Made by a program: the position numbers and the translations under genes. Below, piece after piece: positions 1 through 11,739 of a DNA stretch of 64,000 nt. How positions within the stretch are numbered: the first letter of the stretch is position 1; every line of letters begins with the position of its first letter. The DNA is from Ixodes scapularis (Eukaryota > Arthropoda > Arachnida > Ixodida > Ixodidae). A model generated the notes under the pieces. The model was not told where the DNA came from. It made no database searches and was given only the letters and a program-made list of their open reading frames with translations. Where the stretch lies: contig NW_024609836.1 of NCBI RefSeq assembly GCF_016920785.2, positions 7,062,406-7,126,405 on the forward strand, in the 5' to 3' direction.

Positions 1-529
1 CCCACTGCGCCGCTCCACCGAACCAGGAATACTTTATCCGGGGCAGTCGTCGAATGATTTTAAACAACCACTGATCACTTCACAAAATGGCGAAGAACGT
101 TCAGGAAATTGGCACTTCCATGAGACACTTCACACGTTCACTAATCCCTTTGAGCACTCTTGTTGAGAACGCCGCTGAGTTATTCCAGACGTCTTGCAAT
201 GTCACTTTCGGAGAAAAAAAAATTCTTGCAGTGCGAGGTTAACGACTTTCCTCTTCGAGTTTATGCACATTAATAAAACATTGCCGGCACTAGCAAGTTA
301 TAATTAGAAGCGCATCTTTTCACGACCGACTGCACGGAAGCCGCGACGTTCGCCGGGGTGCTTAACGGAAGGAACACCGGGCGTTGTTTTGGCCAATTTA
401 GTGTGGCTAGATTTGAGAGTGGTTCCAACTGCTCGGTCACTTGGTTTATAGGCCGCGTTTGGGATACAACGTGCCAGGACGTAGCGAAAACGTAAAGTGC
501 CTCCAATGGCCACCCTCTCCCTCTCCCTC
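1..529. other. No gene recognised
   Basis: The reading frames here are short and overlap on both strands without domain motifs. Nothing beyond anonymous sequence is supported. It leads directly into dispersed repeat D. Confidence 0.5.
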
Positions 530-790
530 TTTACCCGCTAGATCCTCCTCGCCATGCGAAACCCCACGCATGCGCACGTGCAACCAATCTGCGCAGGGGA
601 TGCCCGCTATTCAATTGCAAGTGCTCCCTGCGGTTCAAGTTGCAGCCTCTCTCAAATCTAGGCTCTCTGCACAACTCCAAAGGCGGCGACGCGCCCCTGC
701 GGAAAAGACGCGAAGGAGAGAAGGGGGCCGCCACCACCTATCCAAGCCTGCAGCGGAAACTGTCGCGTCCTGGTGGCCGAAACGTGAAAC
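530..790 (-). repeat. Dispersed repeat D, copy 1
   Basis: On the minus strand this matches 18000-18260 and, for about 100 bp, 51240-51345. Shared landmarks in order are a pyrimidine-rich stretch, GGAGCACTTGCA, TGCGCAGATTGG and a terminal GGCGAGGAGGA. The copies differ at many positions, so the family is old. The small ORFs inside (for example 531-737, minus) are not conserved between copies, so I do not call them genes. Confidence 0.6.
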
Positions 791-2230
791 ATAGGAAACG
801 GGGTTAGGTGCGTGCCATTGGGGGTTGCAAATGAAGGCTGTGGCGCAGGGCTTGGAAACGAGCTGGACGAGCGTCAGATGCGTAACTTGGGCTAACGACT
901 CCTGGCGAGTGACAGGTGCGTTAATTCTCTCGCGACATAATTAGGGACCGACGGCGAAAGTTTTGCGGACCTCGATGCAAATGGGCGCAATGTTTTAATT
1001 TATGGCGTCCGCGGAGTAACTAATACGGCATGCAGGACGCTCCCGCAAGAAGTCATTATCGGGTGAACGCCCAAGTGGCATTTGCATATGACATGCAGTG
1101 TACCCCCAAAGTGCACGTGAGATTTATTTTTATTTCAAACGTTCTGAATTGATTTTATTTCTTCTATTTCAGGAGAATAACGTTTTTTTTTTTTTTTTTT
1201 TTTTTGTTGCATAAACGTTTACCACGAGTGGGCCTCCTTTACTGCATTCGTTTTGCACGTCGTGCAACGATTGATTTTCAAATTGCGGGTTAGAAAGGAA
1301 GGTATTCCGTTCGAAATGACTCCAATCGTACCGTCTGAGTCATCTATCCGAGCAAAAAAGTGGCAAGGGGATATAAGCGCCGTTGCGGCAGGAGCAGAAA
1401 GTTTTGGGACCACACAGCTGTTGGAAATTTTTTTTTTTGTGTGAGGCTGACATAAATTATGCGTGCCATCTATTTCCATAATTGTTTATGGTCAATAAAA
1501 ACACAAAACAGGAAGGGTAATTAATATAGTGCAAAGCTTTAAACCGCTTCGTTGACGATAATAATGACTAACTAATGACTCTAGCATATCGATTACCGTT
1601 TATTGTTTTAATAGCTACGACGCATTTATTTAAATAGTTGGAGGGGAACCCAGGAAAAAGAAAGGGGACTCATTCAATATCGCGAGTGAATAATTCGTGC
1701 GATCTAAAATTATATACCGTAATATTAACACCGAGGCTGAGGTGCCACTCATGCCGTAGGTAGTATTTGTCCATTCTAATTGGAGCGTAATTATAACCAC
1801 GTCGACGTTTCAGGGTGATTTATGTTTTCGATATACGAGAAATGTAACGTCAAGATGTAAATTATGCAATTACGAATGGAAATCTTACTGATTATAGGTC
1901 ATTGTGACAGGGCACCCTCAGCGTTAACACAATATAAAGCTGGATACATCAAACTCAATTTTACTCGCGCATGGTTCTGTAGAAAAACACGCGCACTGTT
2001 AGCATCAACGGCGTCTACAAACAAGCGCGATTTTGCCCCCATTAGGTGCGGGTACAACGCATGCGCGGAAACCGAATTTGCGTGAGGTAAAGCGCCTATA
2101 GGCATGCGCCACCCCGACAGCAGCGCCACCGCGGTGGCGTGACGTCAGAGGACCGAGTTGGCGTATATGCGAGGAGCAAGTCGTCTGCTTCTTGCTCAGA
2201 TTTTGCGATGATGTCAGAACACCGATCCTT
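791..2230. other. Unassigned, AT-rich in part
   Basis: Contains a run of T residues near 1183-1205 and AT-rich anonymous sequence. A GC-rich patch near 2095-2150 (GCATGCGCC, then GGTGGCGTGACGTCAGAG) has a diverged relative near 46830-46880. No coding motif was seen. Confidence 0.45.
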
Positions 2231-2325
2231 TATTGGCTGATGGAAAAAAAAGAATAGTGGGTAGACCCGAAGGCATCTAGCATTGAAGTCTACCAACTAT
2301 TCTTTTTTTCGATCAGCCAATAAGA
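2231..2325. repeat. Hairpin MITE-like element
   Basis: Arms of about 35 bp at 2231-2266 and 2289-2325 are reverse complements, beginning TATTGGCTGAT and ending ATCAGCCAATA, with a short loop between them. Folded, this is a simple hairpin, typical of a palindromic miniature element. No transposase is associated. Confidence 0.6.
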
Positions 2326-2949
2326 GTAAAGCTTCTTTTTTAGTTCTTTTTTTTTTTCTTTTTTTAATTCGAGGACAGTTTGAATTTGTTTTTTTTCGGT
2401 TTTTCCCGATTTCGATGAAACGGGCTCGGAGGTTATTATTCGTGGTTTATCGGTATTTACAAAAGTGAAGTTGGTATTTACCGAAAATACGAAACCCTAA
2501 ATACTGGGAGCGTGGGACACCCATAGAAAGCCACCGCTTTGCCTTGGTAGCTAATTGGCAGATGGCTGACGGCACCATCAGTGACAGCGTCCACGGTACG
2601 ACGCATAGTGAAGCGCTGTCGCTGCCAGACGTCCGCAGCATTTGGGTCGGGTCTGCGCGTTCCCACGGCCGTATAACTCGACCTGGCTGCGCAGTAAAGG
2701 TCTGGCACCTTCATATTCAGAACATGCTCGCGTCCAGTGTTTGCTCTGTATGCGTTTTCATGTCACTGAACCGGCAGGAGTTGCTCGAAGCTCGAATAGA
2801 ATCGTGGCCCCCGCCATCATAAGCGGCAACGACGGCAACACATTGTCATATTTTTTTCGTTTATCGGAGCTGAAATATGGCCCTACAACGCGTTAATGTG
2901 CTCGTTGGTTCGGAAATCACGACATTCACCACTGCCAGTAATTGATGGG
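2326..2949. other. Unassigned, T-rich start
   Basis: Poly-T tracts are followed by anonymous sequence with only short overlapping frames on both strands. No recognisable gene. Confidence 0.45.
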
Positions 2950-3306
2950 TGGTTTCATTTGAAATCGAACACGCTTGTCGGGGTGGGTCTTTTGATTTTT
3001 TTAAAATATATGTAATCGCCCCATTTATAGAAAGAACAAAACCGCTTTCCAAAATTTAAAAAAAAAAAAATATTTCGCTTCACAAAAAATTATTGAGTGG
3101 AGCAGGGTGATAATCTGGTTTTTACTCTGTGATTTTTCTACACAGTTCTGTACGCTGGTATGAATACGGCAAGCATACAACCCTCACAGTAATTTTTCGT
3201 GCTCTTGTATGTTATTTGGACTATGTTTTAGTCCAAAGGAAAATACTTTTGTAGTTTTGATTATAGAGGTAAAAAATGCCGAACATCGTCTCTTTGACAA
3301 TCCGGT

Positions 3307-3985
3307 GACATCTTCAGAGCCTTGTAACTCATGAGTTATTATATTTGTAACTTATTAAATACTAGACGGGTGTAGCCCTATACATGGGCTATCGACGGGC
3401 ATAAGTTTTTTTTATTTTATTTTCACTGAACTTTTTATATAAAATGTGAAATATCGTCAAAAATGAAATTAACCGATATTTTGAACTCACTTTATCAATA
3501 AAGGCCATTTTTTATTTCGTTCAATTTTTTTATTACTGCTGCCGATCATATTAACTTTCAATTGGCTTGATGTGATTTTCCCCTTTTTTTGTTGTATCTT
3601 CTCTAGAAGTTATCGAAATCACTCCGACGAGACAATGCGGTGACAACTTCAGAGCCTTGTAACTCATGAGTTATTATATTTGTCGCTTACCAAATACCAT
3701 GCGAGTGTAGCCCTACACATGGAATATCGACGGGCATAAGTTTAGTTTATTTTATTTGACCTAATTTGTTTATATAAAATTTGAAATATCGTCGAAAATG
3801 AAATTAACCGATATTTTGAACCCACTTTATCGAAAAAGGCCATTTATTATTTCGCTCAACTTTTTTTTTTTTTTATTATTGCTGCCGATCATATGAAATT
3901 TCAATTTTCTTTATGCGATTTCCCCCTTTTTTTGTTGTATCCTCTGTAGAAGTGATCGAAATCGCTCCCACGTTCTCAGAACAGC
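3307..3985. repeat. Two tandem ~335-bp units, left arm of F
   Basis: The phrase TTCAGAGCCTTGTAACTCATG occurs near 3314 and again near 3648. The following landmarks (TAGCCCTA, ATCGACGGGCATAAG, GAAATTAACCGATATTTTGAAC, GCTGCCGATCATAT) recur at the same spacing. The right arm carries the same duplication in reverse at about 5330-5990, so the duplication predates, or was copied with, the arm inversion. Confidence 0.7.
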
Positions 3986-4126
3986 CAAACGCAGTTTCCG
4001 CAGGTCGGCTTCGCTGCAAAGACTATACTGCTTATTTGTGTGTTCAAATGCAGCGGGTAAATTCATTTCGATTGAGAACACTCGTTCTTGGCTACATTCT
4101 ATTTTATTAATTTTTAATGATGGCAA
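3911..4126 (-). other. Short ORF in left arm of F, family unknown
   Basis: A 71-codon frame with a close relative at 5148-5462 in the opposite arm. Both contain MNLPAAFEHTNKQYSLCSEA followed by an Arg/Lys-rich helix-like tail (RTWERFRSLLQRIQQKK here). I do not recognise the family. Because the arms are DNA repeats, protein similarity alone does not prove coding. There are about ten amino-acid differences in 71, mostly outside the central block. It could be the last exon of a transposon protein or a chance frame. Confidence 0.3.
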
Positions 4127-4262
4127 CTGACATTCCTTACTCTGATATTTAGCGGTGCAGCGGATGTTCCATTATCCGATGTTTAAAACCAGGGCACAAA
4201 GGGCGGAGAAAACGGAACGAGCTCTTCATGTAGCCAGACCGGGGTCATATATCTTTGTGCTA

Positions 4263-5011
4263 TACACAGGTTGTAAGGCACGTACAGCACGCCCGGCCCT
4301 TCGCGCTATAGGCCGATCTTCGTTACACCCAGGAAGCATCCGACACGGGCGCCAATCCATGATGTGTCTTGTCGCGTGCGATGAAATAACCATGTAATCG
4401 CCTGTTCTTTATTGACAGCGTGTTTATGAAAAATATGTAATATCACATGCCCCTCTTTAAGAAGAAAAAGCAGTTTGCAGAAAAAAAGTGAGGAAAACGG
4501 ACTGAGTTTACATGAAGCGAAGACAATTTTTTACAGAACACAAACACCAATTGGCGATAAATAGTCACTTTGATTAATTAACGCTAATATATTTAGGATG
4601 CACCTGTAACACAATATGTTGTCGTTCTTTAAATAGTTCAGTTCACGAGAAACGCAATATTGGAACTTTTTAACAACGGCATCGGCTTGCCTGTGGAGAC
4701 GATCGAGCGTGGGGGCCAGCTGAACTTTGTACCGTAGCGGTCGGGATGCACCCGAGAAGTTCAACGCGTGGTAAGTCCAGACGGACAGAACGAAAACTGG
4801 AGCCAAAGCGAGAACCTGAGACGGTGGCCCTTCTGTTTGAACGAGTGTGTGCAGTTATAAGTAAAAGGGTTGGGTTTTGTTCAAGACTGATCGATATCTC
4901 TGATGCCAAGGAGCAAGGATTCCCACGTGCACAGAAGGCAGCGAAAGCAGTCACTTAGTGTCTCTGTAGACTTTTAGTTTCTCCACTTTGTGGCACCGAG
5001 CTGAATGCAAA
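4263..5011. other. Loop of foldback F
   Basis: Single-copy spacer between the inverted arms. Short frames occur on both strands (4531-4806 minus, 4746-4958 plus) without recognisable domains. A GTAAGT donor-like hexamer lies near 4770, but no matching acceptor or domain gives it meaning. Confidence 0.45.
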
Positions 5012-5147
5012 GATTGTATAGGTATATGACCCCGGTCTGGCTACATGAAGAGCTCGTTCCGTTTTCTCCACCCTTTGTGCCCTGGCTTTAAACATCGGAT
5101 AATGGAACATCCGCTGCACCGCTAAATATGAGACTAAGGAATGTCAG

Positions 5148-5462
5148 TTGCCATCATTAAAAATTAATAAAATACAATGTAGCCAAGCACAAGTGTTCTC
5201 AATCGAAATGAATTTACCCGCTGCATTTGAACACACAAATAAGCAGTATAGTCTTTGCAGCGAAGCCGACCTGCGGAAACTGCGTTCGGTCGTTCAGAGA
5301 ACGTGGGCGCGATTTCGATCACTTCTTGAGAAGATACAACAAGAAAAGGGGAAAATCGCATCAAGACAATCGAAAGTTCACATGATCGGCAGCAATAATA
5401 AAAAAATTGAACGAAATAATAAATGGTCTTTTTGGATAAAGTGGGTTCAAAATATCAATTAA
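5148..5462 (+). other. Short ORF in right arm of F, family unknown
   Basis: A 104-codon frame, the mirror partner of 3911-4126. The first 70 residues match it, with a central block CSEADLRKLR and a basic tail (FRSLLEKIQQEKGKIAS). The last 34 residues read into the tandem-unit region and have no counterpart in the left-arm frame, because that frame stops earlier. No domain recognised. Low coding confidence. Confidence 0.3.
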
Positions 5463-6327
5463 TTTCATTTTCGACGATATTTCAAATCTTATATAAAAAA
5501 TTCAGTGAATTTTAAATAGACTAAACTTATGCCCGTCGATATTCCATGTATAGGGCTACACCCGCATAGTATTTGGTAAGCGACAATTATAATAACTCAT
5601 GAGTTACAAGGCTCTGAAGTTGTCACCGCATTGTCACGTGGGAGCGATTTCGATCACTTCTAGAGAAGATACAACAAGAAAAGGGGGAAATCACACCAAG
5701 CCAATTGAAAGTTCATATGATCGGCAGCAATACTAAAAAACTTTAACGACATAAAAAATGACATTTTTTGATAAAGTGAGTTCAAAATATGGGTAAATTT
5801 CATTTTCGACGATATTTCAAAGTTTATATAAAAACCTCAGTGAAAATAAAATAAACAAAAATTATGCCCGTCGATATCCCATGTATAGGGCTACACCCGC
5901 ATAGTATTTAATAAGTGACAAATATAATAACTCATGAGTTACAAGTCTCTGAAGATGTCACCAGATCGTCGAAGAAACGATGTTTGGCATTTTTTACCTC
6001 AATAATCAAAACTACAAAAGTATTTTCTTTTAAACTAAAAAATAGTCCAAATAACATACAAGAGCACAAAAAATTACTGTGAGTTTTGTATGCTTCCCGT
6101 ATTCATACCAGCGTCCAGAACTGGGTAGAAAAATCACGGAGTAAAAAACAGATTTTCACCCTGCTCCACTCAATAATTTCTTGTAAAGCGAAATATATAT
6201 ATATATATATTTTTAATTTTGAAAAGCGGTTTTATTCTTTCCAGAAATGGAGCAATTACATATATTTAAAAAAAAATTGAAAGACCCACCCCGACAAGCG
6301 TGTTCGATTTCAAATGAAACCACCCTG

Positions 6328-6825
6328 ATACAATCTACATCAGAAGCATTTTTCTCTTATTTTATTACGAGATTGCTCTTCGCTCGCCGGGGAGTCGAAG
6401 AGACGTTATGGGGGTGAGATGATCGCGGCGGTTTTCGCCGGTACATGAAGGGGATATGTTTCCTCACTTTCCAAATCTCGTTAAAAACAAAAAAAAAAGA
6501 GGAAAAGTTAGCACCGCGTATGGCCCCGTAAGTTTTGTATAGCGCTCTGTTCAGGTAAGCTGACATTAATTACAAACCAAGGCTGGCTGCTACACTGGAT
6601 GGTTATGCCGGTCCGGTCGTGCTAAATGCGAAATGCTTCCGCTAGAAGCAGCACTGTGTCGGCGCTACTGTTTGTCGCACACGTCTAATAGGGCGCTGAT
6701 GTGATCTATTATTAAAAAGTAGAAAAAAAAAACAATTGCGTATTCTGCTTCTGCTGAATTCAGCAGGCGCCATGTCACATGGTGCTGGTTTCGTGTGTGC
6801 GATCAAGAGGTTTCAGTGATGTGTG
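6328..6825. other. No gene recognised
   Basis: Only short frames without motifs. An A-rich run lies at 6722-6732. Confidence 0.45.
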
Positions 6826-6994
6826 TACCACGTCAGCTACAGGGGGCCAGCGCCGGGCACGGATTGGTCACGAGTGTGACGTCAGCTCTCGGCTGAGATT
6901 CGTGCCCAATCAGTGGAGACGCGAATCTCAACCGAAGGCTAACCCAGTATACTCGCGTTCGTGCCCAGCGCTGGCCTCCAGTAGCTGACGTAGT
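6826..6994. mobile_element. Small TIR element (MITE-like)
   Basis: Inverted ends ACGTCAGCTAC followed by a GGCCAGCG block and GGGCACG appear at 6829-6862 and, reversed, at 6958-6991. The 170-bp interior carries further inverted similarity (GATTCGTGCCCAATCAGTGG against the left arm). No target duplication is clear, so I cannot assign a superfamily. Confidence 0.55.
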
Positions 6995-7267
6995 AAATCC
7001 AGCACTGCGGTCAGTTGTTATATAGGAGGTGTTGATTGACGGCTTACTCTTTTCTTCTTCCTTAGTTTCGTTTTCTGCAGAAGGCGATAAGTCTTTATAT
7101 TACCTTACAGCTTAATAAACGCCTAGCTTCTTTTGTTAACGCTTGTCGTTTCGTAATTGTTCGTTTTGAAATTCTTATTGGCTCATGCAACAATCAGAAT
7201 AGCTGCGATAATTCGATGCGTTCGCGACACCCCGCGTTTCCTGGATTTTAGAGAAGCCAATCCATAG
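6995..7267. other. No feature recognised
   Basis: Anonymous spacer between the small TIR element and the Penelope-like element. Confidence 0.45.
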
Positions 7268-8658
7268 TAACAGTAAGAAAGCGCAAAACAAACAGAGGGA
7301 CAAAAACAGACATGTACAAGCTTTCAGTTTACAACAACAAACATATTTGACGCCAGCGAAGTCTGCACCAACAACCGTCGGTGGGGAAAGGGGGAACGAG
7401 CAAGAGGGAGAAAAGAAGGGAGAGAAGGTTGAGAGGGAAGAAAAGGGGGGGAGGGAAGGGAAGATAGCGTTTCCGCATACGAAGCTGATTGACGGCCGAA
7501 GGCCGAGGGGGGGTCTAGTTGTTCAAGGTTGTCCGAGAAAACGCCGGCCTCAGAAACACCAGTTCTGGTTTTGTCAACGAGAGGGATGGGGAAGCAATGT
7601 TTTTCTTGGTGGTAGTCATCCTATAAGCTTCAATTATCTCCCTCCCATAGCGCTCCCGGTGTCCCCCAACTACTTTGGTCTCGTTGAACAAAGGCGTGCA
7701 TGCCTGGCACTCCTTACCGTGAACTATAATAGGATGCAATGACCCCTCTGGCTGTGACGCGCATTCAATGTGGTGTTCTCGGAGGCGATCATTTATGCAT
7801 CGGCCTGTTTGGCCGATATATTCCGCACCGCAGGTCAAAGGAATCGAGTAGACTTTTTCTTTTGCGCATCGAACGAATTGAGAGCCGTGTTTTTTTGCAC
7901 ATGCTGGGGGGGAACTGGCGTTGTTAACCAGTTTGCACATGGAACCCAGTTTGAACCTGCATTTGAAAATGACCTTGGTGCCAAAGCGGGACGCGAGAGA
8001 CTTGACGCGGTGCGCCACGTTATGCATGTAGGGAATGCAGGCGATCCTCCCGCCCGGAGCAGCCCGTGAGGTGCGGGGAGTTCGATTTACGATGAGCCTC
8101 TGCGTGACAGAACTGAGAAGGTCCATCGGGTACCCTGCCTTGAGAAGGCGGTTAAATTGTGTTTTCACACTCGAGGTTAAGTGGTGACTGCACGACCTGC
8201 TGCGTGCAGAGGTGATCAACGAAGTGACCAACGAGACCAAAGTAGTTGGGGGACACCGGGAGCGCTATGGGAGGGAGATAATTGAAGCTTATAGGATGAC
8301 TACCACCAAGAATAACATTGCTTCCCCATCCCTCTCGTTGACAAAACCAGAACTGGTGTTTCTGAGGCCGGCGTTTTCTCGGACTCCAATTGCACAACCT
8401 TGAACAACTAGACCCCCCCTCGGCCTTCGGCCGTCAATCAGCTTCGTATGCGGAAACGCTATCTTCCCTTCCCTCCCCCCTTTTCTTCCCTCTCAACCTT
8501 CTCTCCCTTCTTTTCTCCCTCTTGCTCGTTCCCCCTTTCCCCACCGACGGTTGTTGGTGCAGACTTCGCTGGCGTCAAATATATTTGTTGTTGTAAACTG
8601 AAAGCTTGTACATGTCTGTTTTTGTCCCTCTGTTTGTTTTGTGCTTTCTTACTGTTAC
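7268..8658 (-). mobile_element. Penelope-like element fragment with inverted flanks
   Basis: About 430 bp at 7268-7690 is repeated inverted at 8228-8658, around a central single-copy part. Landmarks shared by both arms are GACATGTACAAGCTTTCAG, AACCGTCGGTGGGGAAAGGG and the GATTGACGGCCGAAGGCCGA block. The minus strand between and across the arms encodes the C-terminal part of a Penelope-type protein (separate entry). Inverted or terminal duplication of their own sequence is common in Penelope-like elements. The copy is 5'-truncated, lacking most of the reverse transcriptase. Confidence 0.75.
7515..8240 (-). pseudogene. Penelope-like C-terminus with GIY-YIG endonuclease domain
   Basis: The C-terminal 241 codons of a Penelope-like retroelement protein, which normally fuses a reverse transcriptase to a GIY-YIG nuclease that nicks the target. 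Residues 21-60 fit the end of the RT thumb, and 64-105 the linker (IACIPYMHNVAHRVKSLASR). The nuclease follows: VYSI at 130-133, the Cys-containing loop, YIG at 141-143, the conserved Arg region (GRCINDRLREH) and a late Glu in REIIEA near 201-204. Cysteines at 113, 125 and 136 and the downstream His/Cys cluster suggest the usual zinc-binding part. The frame has no ATG at its upstream end and begins where the inverted flank starts, so the RT is missing. The domain itself has no stop codon. The last 30 residues read into the flank repeat. Confidence 0.8.
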
Positions 8659-9031
8659 ATCTGTCCCAACACGCTCGTCAAAGTCTCCAATCCATAGCTT
8701 TGCGATGAAATTCTTCTCGCTGGATGACATCACAACGCGAGCTTTAAAGAGCGTCTTTCGGTTCTCGAAAGAGTCTGATCTCCGCACCGGTCGAGTACAG
8801 GCAACGTAGACCGAAGGCCGTAACGCTCACTTTTCCATGTCAGTCAGAGGATGCGAGCAAACGGTGTGCCTTGTCAAAGTTCGGGTGTCCTCTCGGTCAG
8901 GACACGAATCCCAGCCGAACGCCGACACATCGCGCGTGTCTCTTGTACGTAACACGTAAAATCCTGCGCCTAGCTATATAGGGGGCGTTGGCCGGAACCC
9001 AACTCTTGAGGCAGTGCCTCGTGTTAGGTTG
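8659..9031. other. No gene recognised
   Basis: Anonymous GC-moderate sequence between two elements, with short frames only. Confidence 0.4.
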
Positions 9032-11735
9032 CAGACATATACGCGTTCCCTCAAAAATGTAACAAAACATTGCTACTCGTTACTCGCTTAAAAAGGAAGT
9101 ATACACTCCGTGCGACGCGACCGGCGCGCCGCCGCGCGGCCGTTACCGAAGGTAGGCAGTGAGAGCCCCACCGAAACGAAACCGCGCCGCGTACGTTGGT
9201 ACGCATTGAAGTCGGAGCGTTGCAGTTGCGCTGGGTTGACAGCATGAACTGCTGTCGTTAAGTGCTCCAATAGTAATGCGTCGTATCTCGTGGGGACGAA
9301 GTTTCACAGTTTTTCACATCGACGACGTTTTGTGGGACAGCGACCGCGATGGACCCATGCCGTACGACGCGAGAAATTTGGTCTCCCGATCATGTCTGCC
9401 ACTATGTCGGCACTCCTGACATATTCTACACTGCCGCTTTGCGCTCTGCGTTTGTCTTCGTACCAGTAACGCCAACATATCTCAGCTCGAACTGAAATGC
9501 CATTCCACACTCGTGGGTATGAGGTGCGAATTTCGTTGAAGGAATGCCCTCGAAAGAAGTTTCGTCCCCATCGTACGTGTCGATGATATTTCCGGACCAG
9601 TATGGCACGCAGTCTGTACTTCATGAAGAAAGATTCGAACGGTACAAAAAGTGACAAATATGAATCTTAGGAAAACTACAATGAAACTTGGAATCTCTGG
9701 ACAATCGATGTTGGACAATGAAAGTTTATATGGTGTGCTTTCTTTTTTGATCAGCCTCCTTTTGGATGTGGAAACGCTGACACCCCCAGTCTTGAAGACA
9801 ACAATTTTTTTTCTCGGCTTTAGAGCCACCTATCGCAAAGTTGTTCGAACTGGAAGTACCGTTCACTGGTCCCTTCCTACCTGTAAAGTGTGTACCTTCC
9901 AGCCACGATGAGTGGTATTCTCTTGGCAGCATTTGACGGTCAAAAACGGTTTCCATTTAGTTACGCCGGCCAAAAATATTTCCACCTGGTTAAAGTATGC
10001 CATCTCTTTTAGGTATAATAAGTGTTTTGTCAAGTTACGGTTGTCCAAGTACCTGTGTGCCGAAAATCAGCACCTCGCACAACCAGATTACTACATAACA
10101 GCTCACCGTAAAAGCCTTTGACGGCCAAACCGTGTGTTGGCCGGCAACTTGGTTTTCTCGGTTTGGAAGCCACCTTCCGTAAAGTTGTTTCAAGTGGAAG
10201 TACAGTGCACTAGTCCCTTCCTACCTGTAAAGTCTCCATCTCCCACGACAAGTGGTATTCTCTTGACAGCCTTTTCACAGTCAAAACCGTTTCCCATTCA
10301 GTTACGCCGCCCAAACTAAATTTCCACCTGGTTTCCCTATGCCACCTATTTTTGCTATTATAACTGTTGTGTCAAGTTACGGTCATGTCCAAGAACCTGC
10401 GTGTCTAAATCTGCACTTCGCACAGCCCGGTTATAACACAACATTTTCGGTCCATTATGGGATATTCCTGACAGCTTTATTACTTCATTCGTTCGAACCA
10501 TAACTTTCACACTTGCTGTCTTAATAAAACTTGGCCCACTTAGTGCACGAGTTTAGTGAACATCTCACTCGCCTCCAAATATCATCGACCCACCAACTTT
10601 ACAGCGACGAGCGAAACAAATTTCCCACTGAGAGCAATTATGGTGGCGGCCATCTTGCTTTTCGGAAAATTGCCCAAACCACTTTTTCGTACGCAACTAG
10701 AGAAATTATCCCTATTGACGATTCAAACTTAATATATAAGAAGCGGCAAACAGCTAAATGCCCTTCTTAAATCTGCCCCAGCACTCATGCAACGTCATCC
10801 TCAACTTATCGGCTTCAAAAGCAAATGTTCCACCCGTGCGCGCTTCCGCCGCCACAGCTTCGCACGCGAAAAGGCGCCGCAGGCTGCTGAGCGCGCCTCG
10901 CTGTCGAACGCCAGCTCCTCCGCTAGCGGCGCTACGCGCGTTTTTCAAAGCGCCCCCTATAGTTCCCGCACGGAGTGTATATACGTTACTCGTTACTGAG
11001 TCTCAGAAGGAACGCGTTACTTTACCTCAAAAGTGGCAAGCTACTTTTCTCGTTGCTTTCAGGACCAAATCCACAGCTGCTTTGGCTTCATGCTTTATTG
11101 CTTTATTTTCAGTAGTCGTTGCACTTAAGCGGTAGCTGCCTCTCAAAGATTTGATCAGTTATATTTTGCCACTTCCTTGAGAGTACATCTCCGGCAGACG
11201 CTGAAGAGTTGCTCTACCGACGCACTCGAAGGAACGGCAGTGTTGTGCTTCAGGAAGTGCTAATGAATCTGGGATTCCCTCTCTCTATCGTGTTCTCTCT
11301 GCATCTAAAGTGTGGAGTTTGGAAACTTTTTTGGAAACTTCCGGGTTCACATCCAATTTTAAAAAGGTTCACCCGACGAACCTCATTATGTTCACTGGCT
11401 GGAGGACATTTCCAGCTGTACAGTTTGACTGACGTGTTCACAAAAAAAAAAAACAAAAAAAACTTACTATTCAGTCATACTGTTTAGTTTCTTTTCGAGT
11501 TGCTCATCTGCTTTTGTCACACTAGACGCATACTCAGGTTAGAATTTAAACGAGGCTGTTAAACGCTGTTACTCCTCGAAAGTTATTAAATACTATTACT
11601 CGTTACTTCGTTTTAAGTGTAACTAAGTACGTTACTCGTTAATTAAAAAAAAGTAACTAAATACGTTACCCGTTATTGAGAAAAGTAACTAGATAGATAT
11701 AACCCGTTACCAGGAACGCGTTGCGTATATGTCTC
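9032..11735. mobile_element. Possible larger TIR element interrupted by E1
   Basis: The left end reads CAGACATATACGCGTTCC and then a stretch with TACTCGTTACTCG. The right end, read on the minus strand, gives AGACATATACGCAACGCGTTCC, then GTTAC/GTAAC-rich sequence (11570-11730). Element E1 lies inside, and TACTCGTTACT sequence resumes immediately after it at 10986. Such subterminal GTAAC arrays resemble the hAT ends at 57860-59524. No direct duplication was found, so this is a tentative call. Confidence 0.4.
9100..10981 (+). mobile_element. Element E, copy 1 (THAP-like remnants)
   Basis: Ends are the inverted repeats TATACACTCCGTGCG and CGCACGGAGTGTATA. It is about 1.88 kb and matches copy 2 (24744-26566) along most of its length, with both ends also present in the copy at 14170-16562. 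Near 9245-9420 the plus strand holds a decayed zinc-finger-like frame (VVKCSNSNASYL, then KFHSF, then AVRREKFGLPI). That is the order of a THAP domain, the DNA-binding module of P-type transposases. A frameshift lies between the first cysteines. No transposase core was found, so the copy is non-autonomous. Confidence 0.65.
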
Positions 11736-11739
11736 CTTA
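10986..11739. other. GTAAC-rich subterminal-like sequence and spacer
   Basis: Repeated TACTCGTTAC and AGTAACTA motifs at 10986-11030 and 11570-11730, with anonymous sequence between. Best read as the right part of the TIR element that E1 interrupts. No gene. Confidence 0.45.

Larger units (their letters stand above)
2950..6327. mobile_element. Foldback element F (1.3-kb inverted arms)
   Basis: The sequence from 2950 to about 4262 recurs as an inverted copy from about 5012 to 6327, leaving a 0.75-kb loop. The match runs from GGTGGTTTCATTTGAAATCG at the left end to GAAATCGAACACGC read on the minus strand at the right end. It includes the CCGACAAGCGTG block and the GATGTTCCATTATCCGATG block next to the loop. 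Each arm holds two successive copies of a roughly 335-bp unit. This is the structure of a foldback DNA transposon. I see no transposase in the loop, so the element is probably non-autonomous. No target duplication could be identified. Confidence 0.75.

Noticed and set aside
7347..7742. 131-codon plus-strand ORF
   Set aside because: Antisense shadow of the Penelope-like coding end and purine-rich flank.
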